Origin: Nymphaea colorata
Taxonomy: Eukaryota; Streptophyta; Magnoliopsida; Nymphaeales; Nymphaeaceae
Direction: 5' to 3'
Length of the DNA: 64,000 nt
Assembly: GCF_008831285.2 (NCBI RefSeq)
Contig: NC_045148.1
Coordinates: forward strand, 21,075,002 to 21,139,001
Every line of letters starts with the position of its first letter. The stretch's first letter is position 1. Positions 43,869-54,579 of this stretch are shown piece after piece. The notes below the pieces were generated by a model, which saw only the letters and a program-made list of their open reading frames with translations, made no database searches and was not told the DNA's origin. A program made the position numbers and the translations under genes.

Positions 43869-46800
43869 GATGCCCCTCTTTGTTTCTAGGCGGTGCTAGC
43901 CAAGCTTAGTGATAAAGTTAAGCACCGCAAATTTTTCGAACAAAGTGAGTGCAGAGTGTCATTTTAGGCTTATCCCCTCTTACCTCAATGGGTTGTTTGA
44001 GCTTAAATTACTGGTTTAACCCCTTACCTGCATGGGTTTGGTAATTTCAAATTCAGGTTTAACCCCCTTGAATGGGTTGTCCTGACTTGAATCACAAGTT
44101 GAACCCTTTAATTGTGTGGGTTGCTTTTAGCTTGTAGCGCAGGTTTAACCCCTTTACCTGCATGGGTTGCTTCGGCTAGCATTGCAGGTTCAACTCTTTA
44201 ACCTGTGTGGGTTGCTTCGGCTTACATTGCAAGATTGACCCTTTGTCTGCGTGGGTTGCTCTTTTGTCCATAGTTTCAGGTTTTACCCCTTTCCTAAAGG
44301 GGTTGCTCAATAACAAGTGGCAATGCTAGGAAATAACCTTTATAACCTCGAAAACCTTTGTTGAAGCAATGGCTGAGACCCTATTGCTCCTTCATTGGTT
44401 GTGACAAGAAAATTTCCTATCACCTCGAGTGCCTTTTGGTGAAATTTTTGCTTTCACCCAAGGCTGGATTTTGAACTTGTTAAAATTCCCAAAACTAGCA
44501 TTTGGGTTGAGCTTGCTTTGAAAAAGCCCTTTGCTAAATGGCCAAGTTGCGCTTGCTCCATAAAATTCCCTTGTCTAGTGACCTGGTTGAGCTAGCTTTT
44601 AGAAAGCTCTGAGCCTAGCGGCCAGATTGCATTTGATCAAATCTTTAGCTTAACAACTGGTTGATTTGATTAAGATATGATCCCTTTTTCTATGGACAAT
44701 GATAATTGTTCATGAAAAATAGTTGTCGCAAAAGAATTTTAGAAATGTCCTTGAAATATTAAAAAAAATGCCCCTATATTAGCAATATGCCATGATTAAT
44801 AAAGGAAAGAATGTTGCATAGAAGATAAATGGTTGATGTCTTGAATTGAGACTGAGGCGAAGAAAGTAATGAAAATTGCCTCAATCAAATAAGGTATGAG
44901 CAAAATTATAAAAATGAGGTATATGTTCCCTAAGGAAATGATGGTGCAAGGTAATGACATATATATGAACTTTGGTATGCAAGAATTTGTATTTTGTCTC
45001 TGAGGTGAAGAAATTGAGACAAAGCTTGTAGGAGAGAAATTTGTTATAAAAATATGATCGATAGATGATAATTCTCATAGTGAGATATCAAATTGATAAT
45101 ATAGGAAAATGGAACATCTCAATTTTGAAAGAATTAAATCTCAAGTAGAGTATAAATATATGAGGTTTGACTCAGGAAGATATAGATTGAACCAGAGTGA
45201 ATAAATAAGTTAAAAATTAGATGTCTAACTATTGAAAATAGAATATGTCGGAGCATTAGCAAAAAACTTGGACTAAATGATGGCCCAATAAAATCATGGA
45301 AGTAGTAAAATGGGAAGAAAGACATTCCATATGTATTGAAGTTGAAAAATGATTGGGCTAAATATAAGTGTGGAAACAAAGAATGTATAGCCCGAGTCAA
45401 GCACATGTTGATCACAAAGTGAGATTGAGGCGAAGAAAATAATGAAAATTGTCTCAAATGCATAAAAATTAATATAAGAGGGTGAAAGGTAATATTACGT
45501 GTCTGCGCTTGGATATGAAAGAATTTTGACACGTAATTGGGACAAAGCTTGTATGGAAGGAATTTGTTGTATAAATATGATTGGTAATAGTGATTTTCAT
45601 AGCAAGATATCAAGTTGATAATATAGGAAAATAGAGAGGAAGAATATTAACTTTGAAAGGATATGACCTCGTGTAGAGTACAATGAATACATGATGTTTG
45701 CTTCATATGGATCCAATAAATTGAAACCACGTATGATATGATTGAAGATGAAGTATAATCGAGTAAAGCAAAGATTGACATTCAATTTGGAATAAATGAT
45801 ATCCCAATGAAATTAGGCAGAAAGATACGGATGTTGAAGCCGAAATAATTATGTAAGACTTGAGTCAAGCAAATTTGGTAATTCTGGCTATCATGTTAAA
45901 AATATGAGGTCGGACAAATAAGAATGGGATTAACAATGTATAATAAAATGTAGATTTTGAAGCAACTCTAAAAAAAGTAGACTTGCCAAAGAATAATTGA
46001 TAATTCAATGAAATTGTGAAAGTAGTAAAACATGAGGAAAGACACACCATGAGTATTGAAACATGGAAAAATGATTGGCTAAAATAAGGGCAAAAAAATG
46101 CATGACCAAGTCAAGCGAAGTTGGTAATTGAGCAATAACTGGTTATCATGTTGAAGACCACTGAATAAATGAGGGATTGACAAAGTATGATGAAATATAA
46201 ATTTTGAAGCAATTCTAAAAAAAAATGGACTTGTCAAAGAATAATTGAAGATCCAATGAAATTATGAAAGTAATAAAATGGAGAGAAAAACACTATAGGT
46301 GTATTAAAGCTAGAAGGTTATTGGGCTGCATATGAATGAGGGCAAAATAATGCATGACCTAAGTCAAGCCAGTTGGTGATGGAGTCAATAGGTGGCTATC
46401 ATGTTCAAAAATATGACCTCAGACAAATGAATAAATGAAGAATTGATAAGGTGTAGTAAAATAAGGACTTGCCAAATGAGAGAATTCGAAAAATCAACGT
46501 CGCTTAGGTAGTAAGGTTAGAACATGATTTGAAGGCTATAAAGAGATGAAAAAAACATTGATTTAAAGGAAAAAGATGGAATGTAAAATTATTAAATCCA
46601 TCAAAGATTGTATGGAAGACACACATGCAATCATCATAAACATCCAACATTTTTAAAAGTCACCTTTAGCATGCATATATTTGGAAAAAGAGGATAGGAC
46701 CCTAATTGATTTGGGTTTGATCAAATATAATTATTTCATATAAGATATGCTAATATACCTTAGCCAAGAGGCTTAGTACGAGCATAAAATTTTTCATTAG

Positions 46801-47326
46801 GCAACTAGGGGTAAAGTTTAACCACTTTTTCCTAGACACTCGTCGATATACCACAAATTACCACTCATGGTACTAATGAGGGGACTTTCCCCCCAAGGTG
46901 TGGTCTAGTTGTAAGACTTAGTCTTGTGCTACCGCCTAAGACCAAGTTTGGCAACATAATGACTGTGACAAATAGGTTTTGAAATTTTGAAATATGAGAA
47001 ATCATGGAAAATCAGTTGTCTTTATGCAATGTTACCTAAGATGGTGGTTAAAATAAATAGAAGAGCAAGTATTGTCTTCAAACAAATCTTAAATTGATGA
47101 TGGTTGTATTTGATCCTAGATCTAAGTGAACATGATTGATCCTCCCCAATTAGTCTTATATGCAAGAAAGAAAATACAATCACCAAGAAATGTAATGAAA
47201 CGCCGATGGGGTCAAGGCCAAAATAGGGAACATGCTTTATCCTCGGCAATGAGATGTTTAAGTTTATGAAATTGCATCAGTTATAATCATAGCCAAATGA
47301 TAACGGGTCCCATCACGGTCACCATC
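43869..47326 (-). repeat. Internal region of the LARD-like element with tandem arrays
   Basis: The 3.46-kb interior is non-coding. 43970-44290 holds about six units of roughly 60 bp around 'cctgcatgggttgctt'. 44440-44660 is a looser repeat around 'cccttg.ctaaatggcc'. 44840-45620 contains two copies of a segment with 'gaggcgaagaaa.taatgaaaattg'. 45850-46470 has three units of roughly 250 bp with 'gacttg.caaagaataattga' and 'aagtcaagc'. The longest frame (45134-45613, minus) is Phe/Tyr/Ser-rich with no gag-like motif. Confidence 0.6.
47304..47324 (-). other. Putative tRNA primer-binding site of the LARD-like element
   Basis: On the minus strand TGGTGACCGTGATGGGACC begins two bases after the LTR end. 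Retroviral PBS sequences start TGG because tRNAs end CCA. I cannot assign the tRNA from memory; a tRNA search would settle it. Confidence 0.6.
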
Positions 47327-50025
47327 TGTTTGGATCCCAAAATTTTTGGTTGGTTTTGGAGTGCTCCAGAAAAATGAGTTTTTGTTTTGAAATACGAAAG
47401 AAATGGACTCGCCCGTCGGTACAAGGGGCGACCGTTCTCGGCGCCTTTACCGGGGGTAATCAACCCAACAGCTATGTTTATTATTGATGCAGTTTGTTTT
47501 AACTTGAACATCTCTTTGATTATATATGCGGTGTAGAAAAATATTGAAAGTTTGATGTTTCAAACTTTTGAAAAGGTTCTTGAAGAGTTGCTTGAGAATG
47601 AGAAATGTTTTGAGAAAACTAGAAGGAAATCCTTGTAATATAATTGGGAAGCTTGAAAAGTTATTTTGAAATCATTTCAGTGTTCTCTTAAGACATTAAG
47701 CAGGTTTGAGATTTTGCTTTAATTCGGTTACGACCTACTTAGAGCTTCATCTCATCTTGCTTAAGTTCTTTTGGAGAGGTGCTTGTGATCATACGTGACA
47801 TTAAGTGAGTGAAAATGAATAGATGCGTTGATCCTATATGATTGAAAGGAAAAATCATTCATTCATACCATAATATTTATCTAGATGCATTCCTACCATA
47901 ACATACATCTAAGATTTTGGTTTTTGTAAATATCATATATATGAAGGAAAAGTTTTTGAAAATGTATTGGGGTTGTAGACCATCAAGCATGAATCTAATA
48001 TTGGGTCATTACTTGGTTTGTGGTCTTGATGAAGTCGGCAAATGAAAAATTAAAATCTTAAATGGTAAGATATTGAAAGAATGGAAAAATGAAGGACTAC
48101 ATCCCAAGAGGGATATAGAGAAAGAAAAAGATCTTCAAAATCATAAAATCACATGTTTTAAAAAGAAAGATATGTATTCGTATATATATATATGAAAGCT
48201 TATGAAAATGATGTTTATATCAAGTAGAAAAGAGAATATCATTTTAGAAAGAGAAAAGAAATTTTAAAATGGAATACATGTACATATATATATTTATATA
48301 CTATAAAAGTATGTTAAATCATAGAAAGAGAAACAGCAAAGAAAGATATTCATGTGCATGCATACGTATATAACATGTTTTGAAAATAGCCGACTTCAAA
48401 TTTTGATATAGGCCAGAAGGGAGCTTGGACTCATATAAGAACCTAAGCTAAGTCTCCAAGGCCACATTAGGGAGATTTTTTTGAAAATGTTTTGCAAAAT
48501 ATGATTTATATAAAAACATAGAATATTTATGGTTTGGTTACATGGGAATATGTGCTTCCACCATTGGGTGTGGAAGAAAATCTAGCAACACATCGAGGCA
48601 CTCTTTAGGGTTCCTAATGGGGTGATTAGGAAAGAAACTAGCGTAAAATGACATGCAAATGCATTTTAACATGTACATTTTTGTGATGGTTTCCCTGGGT
48701 AGATAAGCCGCAACATCAAAAATTAATATGAAAATAAAGAGCTCCAAGCCATACCCCCATGCTCACCATTCGTTGGTATGTAAATAGAAGATTAGAATAT
48801 CAAGCATGTATAATATATCGACAACATTCAAGGAAGGAAAAAGAGAGAGGGAGAGCATGAAGGAGAGGGAAAGAGTGAAAGAAAGACGTAGAGAGGGAGA
48901 GAAAGGTTGAGAAAGAAAGACATAGAGAGATAGAGAGGGAGATAGAGAGAGAAAGAGAGAAAATAGAGAGAGATAGAGTGAAAAACTATGAAGCGATATT
49001 CCGTCTCATTTTACATGCTCCCATTGCACTCGAGCATAACCTCTTGTCTCTATAATAGAGATTGAGTGTTATCTCCTCTCGCCATGGGAGATGAAGAATA
49101 GAAGGAGAAAATGAAATGAGAAAGACAACAAAAATATATTCAAGAAATAGAAACAACAATAACAATGAAGAAAAATAACAACATCAAGAATATTTGAAAG
49201 AGCATCATAAAATAAAATATCATCTCATCCTCTCATGCTCCCGGTGCACTCGAGCATAGCCTCTTGTCTCCATAATAGAGATTGAGTACTATCTCCTTTG
49301 GCCATGGGGAGATGAATAAGAGATAAAGAAAAGGAAAATGCTATATTCAACAAGAGAGAAAATATGAGTTAATCATAAAATGAAAAATCATATCATTTTC
49401 CATGCTCTCAGTGCACTTAAGCATAGCCTCTTGTCCCTATAATAGAGATTGAGTACTATCTTCTTTGGCCATGGGGAGAGGAAGAAGATAAGGAAATGAA
49501 GAAAGAAAAATAAGACTCTAATGAGAATGATTTAGGGAAGATGATTACCTTGCTTGAATATGAATACCTCTAGAAGAGGAGCAAGCTCCAAGTTGGAGAA
49601 TAGAAGAAAAGGAAAGAGGAACACGGAGATTGAAATAACTCAAGAGAAACTCTAAGTCTTGAAGTGAGAATACTCTAGAGTTTCTCCCAAGGCCATCTCT
49701 TCCCTAAGAAGGGGGAGTGGGGGCTATTTATAGAAGATTTTGGTGGCAAAACCTTAAATTCCAAAAAGACTAAAATCGTCCTCTAAAAGGAGGGACAAAT
49801 GGGTCTTGCCCACCAAAAAGACCAAAATTACCCTCTAAAATGAAGTTCTTTTTCAAAAGGAGGGGCAAATGGGTTTTGCCCACCAAAAAGACAAAAATCG
49901 TCCTCCAAAAGGAGTTTTTTGTCAAAAGGAGGGGCAAATGAGTCTAAAATGCTTGATTTGGATTTGAACTTGGGTTTTGGATCTACAATTAGATTTTGGG
50001 CTTGAAAAAATTTGGGGTGATTACA
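47327..50025 (-). repeat. 5' LTR of the LARD-like element (2699 bp)
   Basis: This is the upstream LTR in the element's own (minus) orientation. It begins, minus strand, TGTAATCACCCC next to the duplicated TTACT and ends AAACA next to the PBS. The TATA-like CTATAAATAG is at about 49726-49735 (minus). It has the three core repeats and a shortened version of the 70-bp repeat block seen in the other LTR. Confidence 0.85.
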
Positions 50026-50400
50026 TTACTGACACGGGAGGACGTTGGTAATAGCCAATGTTTACCTACGTTGAGGTCGCACTATGATACCTTACACTAA
50101 CGCTTCCATCCAGTGTATCTGTATCGGTGATTATTTTTACTGACTCTCCCTTTATCAACAAAAGAAAAAAATGTTGGTAAAACCATTACTGACATGCATT
50201 CTATTTTCACCGACTTTTTGTGGCTGTCAGTATTGCTTTGGTTTTTTGTAGTGCTAGCTGAACTCTTGCCAAGGCATCCCCACCTCAAGACAGTCCCCTG
50301 CCCAAGGCAACCCCAGCTCAAGACGTCCCGTCCCAAGGCATCATTTGCTTTGTCCACCTACTCCCCTGTTCTGCCCTGTCATAGGCACAACCCAGCTCGT
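50026..50400 (-). repeat. Block B', outer part with CACTA terminus
   Basis: It continues the reverse complement of block B after the retrotransposon. The segment ends in the CACTA terminus GGTTTTTTGTAGTG (50242-50255), with 'accgactttttgtggc' subterminal motifs before it. Beyond 50255, 'gaactcttgccaagg', 'agtcccctgcccaaggcaac' and 'caaggcatcatttgct' mirror 15356-15258 on the left. Similarity fades near 50400. Confidence 0.7.
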
Positions 50401-51339
50401 GCTAGCCTCAATCCTCCATGGATGCAGGTGAGTTTTCAACCTATCATGCATATGATTTCAATAGATTTAATTGCACGGCTCGTTTTCAATGAAAAAATAA
50501 AGAATGGGTTTCACTGAGCAGCCATTAAGGGGTTGGATGCTTGGTTTTCATTTTTTGTTCTTAGAAAGCAACCCTGGGTCATGGGGACCAAAGGCTTTGA
50601 CCAACAAAATGAGAGAGAGGGAGAGAGAGAGATCAGTCAGGGGTACTGGAGGCAGGGGGCTTGGCAGGGGCCATGTCCTTTCTTGGATTCTAAAAAAAAT
50701 TATTTATAAATGTTAAATATTTTAGTTTATTCTACATAAAGAAATTTTCAAAAAAATATATTTCTGGTCCTGTTAAAATTTTGAAACTATGTTTGCTTCC
50801 TGCAAAGAAAAAACTCATGCAGGAACTTGCCAGGCCCACACATCTACCTACAGCTGAGTGTTAGAAAGAGCTTTATGCCCTTTGTTCTATAGTTTTTACC
50901 AATTAAAAAAACGAGCTTTGAAGTCTTTCCTTTTAGCCACACAAAATAGAAATGGAGATGCTACAAGAATCACATCACTTGGTACCATGAGAAGTAAAAT
51001 TGTGTCACAGAAAACAAGCAGCTCATGCTGTAAAAGTCATCATCTTCTTTTATAATCTGGCCATGAAAAATGTGTGGCCTTTTCTAACGCAGCGGAAAGT
51101 TCCGTTAAAATGTTACCTTTGTGTAGTTACTTTGTGGTGTGCCATAGAAGATCCCCAGTTGGTGGCTTGCTTTTTAATTATGCCTGTAGAATATCTGATC
51201 CACAAATGTCATTGGACGCATAAAATATTTACATGTATCTTGGAAGGTTTCCCTAGTTAATGAGAATTGTTCTTAATAAGGAAAATAAACCTGAAAATAT
51301 GTAATTAATAATGTTTGGTCTATCGAAATAAAATTATTC
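50401..51339. other. Mostly unassigned sequence with a possible degenerate MITE
   Basis: 50634-50840 ('caggggtactggaggcaggggg' in part; AT-rich core; 'ttttgaaactatgtttg'; 'ccaggccc') resembles the CAGGGGCGG MITE family, especially the copy at 11690-11880. No terminal pairing or target duplication is clear. The rest has no feature I can assign. Confidence 0.35.
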
Positions 51340-51700
51340 TCTTATCACTGTCTTTTTTACTGCTGGATGCTTTGGATTACATTCATTTTATAACTGTCTT
51401 TTTTTGCTTTAGTTTGTACGGATACCCTTTGTCTATGTAAAGAAAATGATGTTCTCATCACTTTGTCTTTTTTACTGGTGGATACTATGGATTAAATTCA
51501 TATGACAACTGTCCTTTTTTTGCTTTAGTTAATACGAATACCCTTGGTCTATCCTAATGAAAATGATGCATTTGTCATTGTGTTTCCTTCACTGATGGAT
51601 GGTTTTGTCATCGTGTTTCCTTCACTGAAGGATGGTTTTGATTGCATTCATTTCACAACTTTGCTTTTTGCTTTAGTTTATATGAATACCCTGAAGAGGC
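51340..51700 (-). repeat. Block D' minisatellite (inverted relative to D)
   Basis: Three to four units of about 115 bp with 'tttttttgctttag', 'tacgaatacccttggtctat' and 'actggtggatact.tggatta' are the reverse complement of the units at 9420-10095. A shorter internal repeat, 'gatggttttg.catcgtgtttcc', occurs at 51550-51650. Confidence 0.6.
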
Positions 51701-51799
51701 TGAAGCTACTTCTTGTTTCCTCTAACCCTATTCTCGGTGGAGAGCAATACACCTGCCAACTAAAGTGGCACGCATCCATCTTTTGTAGTCCCCAGCAGT

Positions 51800-52500
51800 A
51801 GCACCTATAATAAATGAACTAACGGTGAACTTTCATTGGCCCGTGAGTCCGATCAACTACGCTACACCGCTTGAGGCTTTCTTGTATGTGGAACAGAATG
51901 AATTGCAAATGGTCAATTTTGTATAGGATTATTCGAAACATACATTAAATGCAAAATTTAACTAATCAGGTTCTGTTGAAAGAAGAGAAATAAAAAATAT
52001 TCTAGCTATAGGCTATATATTAGACAAATAAGAGACCATAATGGCTCACCGATCTCTCAACAATTTGATTACGCTCTCATTTGAGACATTCAATAATACC
52101 CATCATATACATTATATTCTCACCACAGCGATAATTTTCCTATAAAACTATGACATATTTTCTAAATTATTGGTGTTTGACTTTTTTAATGTTTTAAAGT
52201 GAAAAAAATAATTAATACTGAGACAACATTAAATATTTAAGACAAATAATTTCTTAAAAAAATGAATGACTGTCATGGAAAAAAGGGAGGGGCCACTATC
52301 GATTTGTCATTGATTCTCGATTGGGATTTTAAGAGGAAAAGAAAAGAGGCATATAAAGATGGTAGGCTCAGGCACACACAAGTGGTCAATGGAATGACAA
52401 AATGAAAAGATAAAAGTTGACTTTGTCAAAACTTCAAATACAATATTCACGGTTAGGAATAGATATACGTGCCACAATGGGCAACATATATCTGGCACCA
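51800..52500 (+). repeat. Repeat E, copy 2 (upstream of CNL relic 2)
   Basis: This is collinear with 26900-27390: 'gaactaacggtgaactttca', 'aactaatcaggttctgttga', 'atgttttaaagtg', 'gacaaataatttctt' and 'ctcgattgggattttaagag'. Its second half also matches 57420-57760. It lies about 350 bp before the start of relic 2. Confidence 0.55.
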
Positions 52501-52539
52501 TTTTCACTAGTTAGGACTCGACTTAGGAATTTTTTTTGT

Positions 52540-52672
52540 CTTTAGTTTAATACCATTCATGAACAAGTTGTACTTCTAGTCAATGGTCAGATCACCAAAC
52601 ATGACTGGGCGTAGGTGATGTATAAGTCTGTGGTTCTGGAATTTTTCTAAATTTATTTAGCACCAATCATGG
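52540..52672 (-). repeat. A-tail' (inverted copy of 8291-8480)
   Basis: The words 'catgaacaagttgtacttct' and 'atttatttagcaccaatcatgg' are the reverse complement of sequence at 8480 and 8315. The A' body itself does not follow here but resumes at about 58180 after relic 2. Confidence 0.5.
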
Positions 52673-53489
52673 ACCTTGCCAGCCTATAGAGCACTTCCAT
52701 CATCTTCCTTCTCCTTCCATTTTCAGATTTAAGCAGTGGTGGGCCTAAATTTGTTTGGCCTTCCTTTGTCTTCCTCTCCTTCCATTTTCAGATTTATAGT
52801 TCTCTTCCTCTGCTAGCACTTTCTTCTACCAAGAAAAAAACAGAGGAGATGACAACAGTAATTGACACCCTTGTGCAAACATCCATTTCTATTCTGTTGG
52901 GGGATGAGACCAGCTTGTTGAAAGAAAAGGTGGACCTCATCTTGAAAGCCAAAGACAATCTAGAGGTGCTCCAGCAGAAGCTGTAATACTTTGAGAGGCC
53001 CTCAAAGTCACAGATCACAAGCCCTTTTTCAGCAATGAGTGCAACAGAGATTTAGAGGGAGAGCTAAAGGATGTTTTCTATGATGCCCAGGACATCATCG
53101 AAGGATACCAAACCACAATTTCACTTTGCAAAAGGGACAAGCATCTATAACTTCATGGAACAAGGTAAGGAAGCCCTGGAATACTCTGTGCTCTTGCTTT
53201 AAGGAACTTGTATTTGCTTCCTACAAACTTGCAAATGACATTAAACTATCAACCAAAAGCTTGATAAAATAAAAGAAAACAATAAGATGATGGCGGATGT
53301 GTTTGGAAGAGATATTGGTGTTGAGGGTCCTGTTCGTGGTGAACATGACAACCGAGTGACGACCCATCACATGGGTGTACACCCACCCACAGGCAGGGAG
53401 GATGATAAAGATGTAATGGTCGAAAAGCTCTTGTCGAATGACTCTATAGATAGTAGTGTGACACGATGGGTGGTGTTTCTATTATTTTT

Positions 53490-54390
53490 ATTGTAGGAAA
53501 AGGCGAATCGGCAAAACAACTCTTGCAAAAATGGTCTTTAATGAAACCAAACAATATTTTGGGAAACGTAGATGCTGGGTTTGTGTTTCGGAGAGGCCAA
53601 ACCTTAAGGATTTGGTGCAGCAGATACTAAGGGAAGTGTCTGGAGAAAATCCTGATTGTTCCTTGAGTGAGTTGTGCACACAATTACGGAACGAGCTCTC
53701 AAAGGAAAATTTTTGTTGGTCCTAGATGATGTGTGGGAACTAAAATGGTGGGATGGAGAGGTAGAGGGAACATTGATGGCAGGTGCAATGGGGAGCAATA
53801 TTTTGATTACCAGTATGAATTACGAGAATTTAGTTTTGACCAAAGCTGGGAGTTGTTTCTGAAGGAGGCATTAAGAGAAGGCCAAACAGAACAAGATGTG
53901 GTGATGCATCAGATCAAACATGTTGGAGAGAGAATAGTAAGGAAGTGTGGTGGGTTGCCGCTTGTGATTAAGATGGTAGGGTCCATGATGCGTACAAGAA
54001 AATGCATACAGAAGACTGGAAATTCGTTGAGGGTAATAAGATATGGGAATGGGAGATGCCTGCAGGTGAAATCGGGGGCAAAATTCTTCCAGGTCTCACG
54101 CTGAGCAATGATGACTTGCCCATTATTTGAAGAGTTGTTTTGTGTATTGCTGCATTTATCCAAAGGATTATGAGATTGAAAGGGAGATATTGAACAGGCA
54201 ATGGGTGGCACATGGATTGATTAAGGAAAACGAAGGCATAGATGTGGAAGTGACAGCAAACCAATGCATTAAAGATCTAATAACCGATGCTTGATTGAAA
54301 AAACACATGGATTTCATGAGGGCACTCATCTCAAGCTGCATGACATTTTGCATGACCTTGCCTTATATATAGGTGGAAAGGAATATAGTG
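53490..54390 (+). pseudogene. NB-ARC domain of CNL relic 2
   Basis: NB-ARC is the nucleotide-binding switch (an APAF-1/R-protein type ATPase). Here it is divided among frames beginning near 53496 (P-loop to LSELCTQLRNELSKEN), 53674 (kinase-2 to SNILITSMNYE, the RNBS-B region, where TT/R is usual), 53820 (SFDQSWELFLKEALREGQ and GLPL), about 54130 (CIYPKDYEIE to WVAHGLIKEN) and 54291 (the MHD-like motif, Leu-His-Asp in place of Met-His-Asp). Motif order and spacing match the family, so the breaks are mostly small indels in an otherwise full-length domain. Confidence 0.85.
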
Positions 54391-54579
54391 ATGCCTCTGT
54401 TATTGAGCACACCCACCATCTGTCATTACTTCGTGTAGATGATGCAGAAGCACAGAAGCATAAAGCCTCAGGGGCGGGAAATAAGTTGCGCACAATATTG
54501 ATAGATGATTTCTATTCAGACTTGCCTTGGGTTTATATTGAAGACTTGACCAATTCAAGTGGTTGAGGGTGTTGTCATT

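Larger units (their letters stand above)
40956..50025 (-). mobile_element. Non-coding LTR retrotransposon (LARD-like), minus strand, about 9.07 kb
   Basis: Two long direct repeats, 40956-43868 and 47327-50025, bound an internal region of 3458 bp. Read on the minus strand each LTR begins TGTAATCACCC and ends AAACA (TG…CA). Two bases inside the 5' LTR lies TGGTGACCGTGATGGGACC (47304-47324, minus), a plausible tRNA primer-binding site, and directly before the 3' LTR is AAAGAGGGGCATC (43869-43881, minus), a good polypurine tract; these set the orientation. The insertion site is flanked by TTACC (40951-40955) and TTACT (50026-50030). I find no gag, protease, RT, RNase H or integrase in any frame. 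With long LTRs and a long non-coding interior it fits a large retrotransposon derivative that must borrow proteins from a relative. It splits block B'. Confidence 0.82.

Noticed and set aside
43970-44290. CRISPR-like array of ~60-bp units
   Set aside because: The genome is a plant's; units are imperfect and contiguous, without unique spacers, and lie inside a retroelement. It is an ordinary tandem repeat.
45134-45613. 159-codon minus-strand frame inside the LARD-like element
   Set aside because: It is on the element's coding strand but is Phe/Tyr/Ser/Leu-rich, with no gag, protease or RT motif. It overlaps a tandem repeat and looks like AT-rich chance.
40956-50025. Plus-strand orientation for the 9-kb retrotransposon
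   Set aside because: On the plus strand neither a TGG-type primer site after the left LTR nor a polypurine tract before the right LTR exists; both are present on the minus strand, as is the TATA box.
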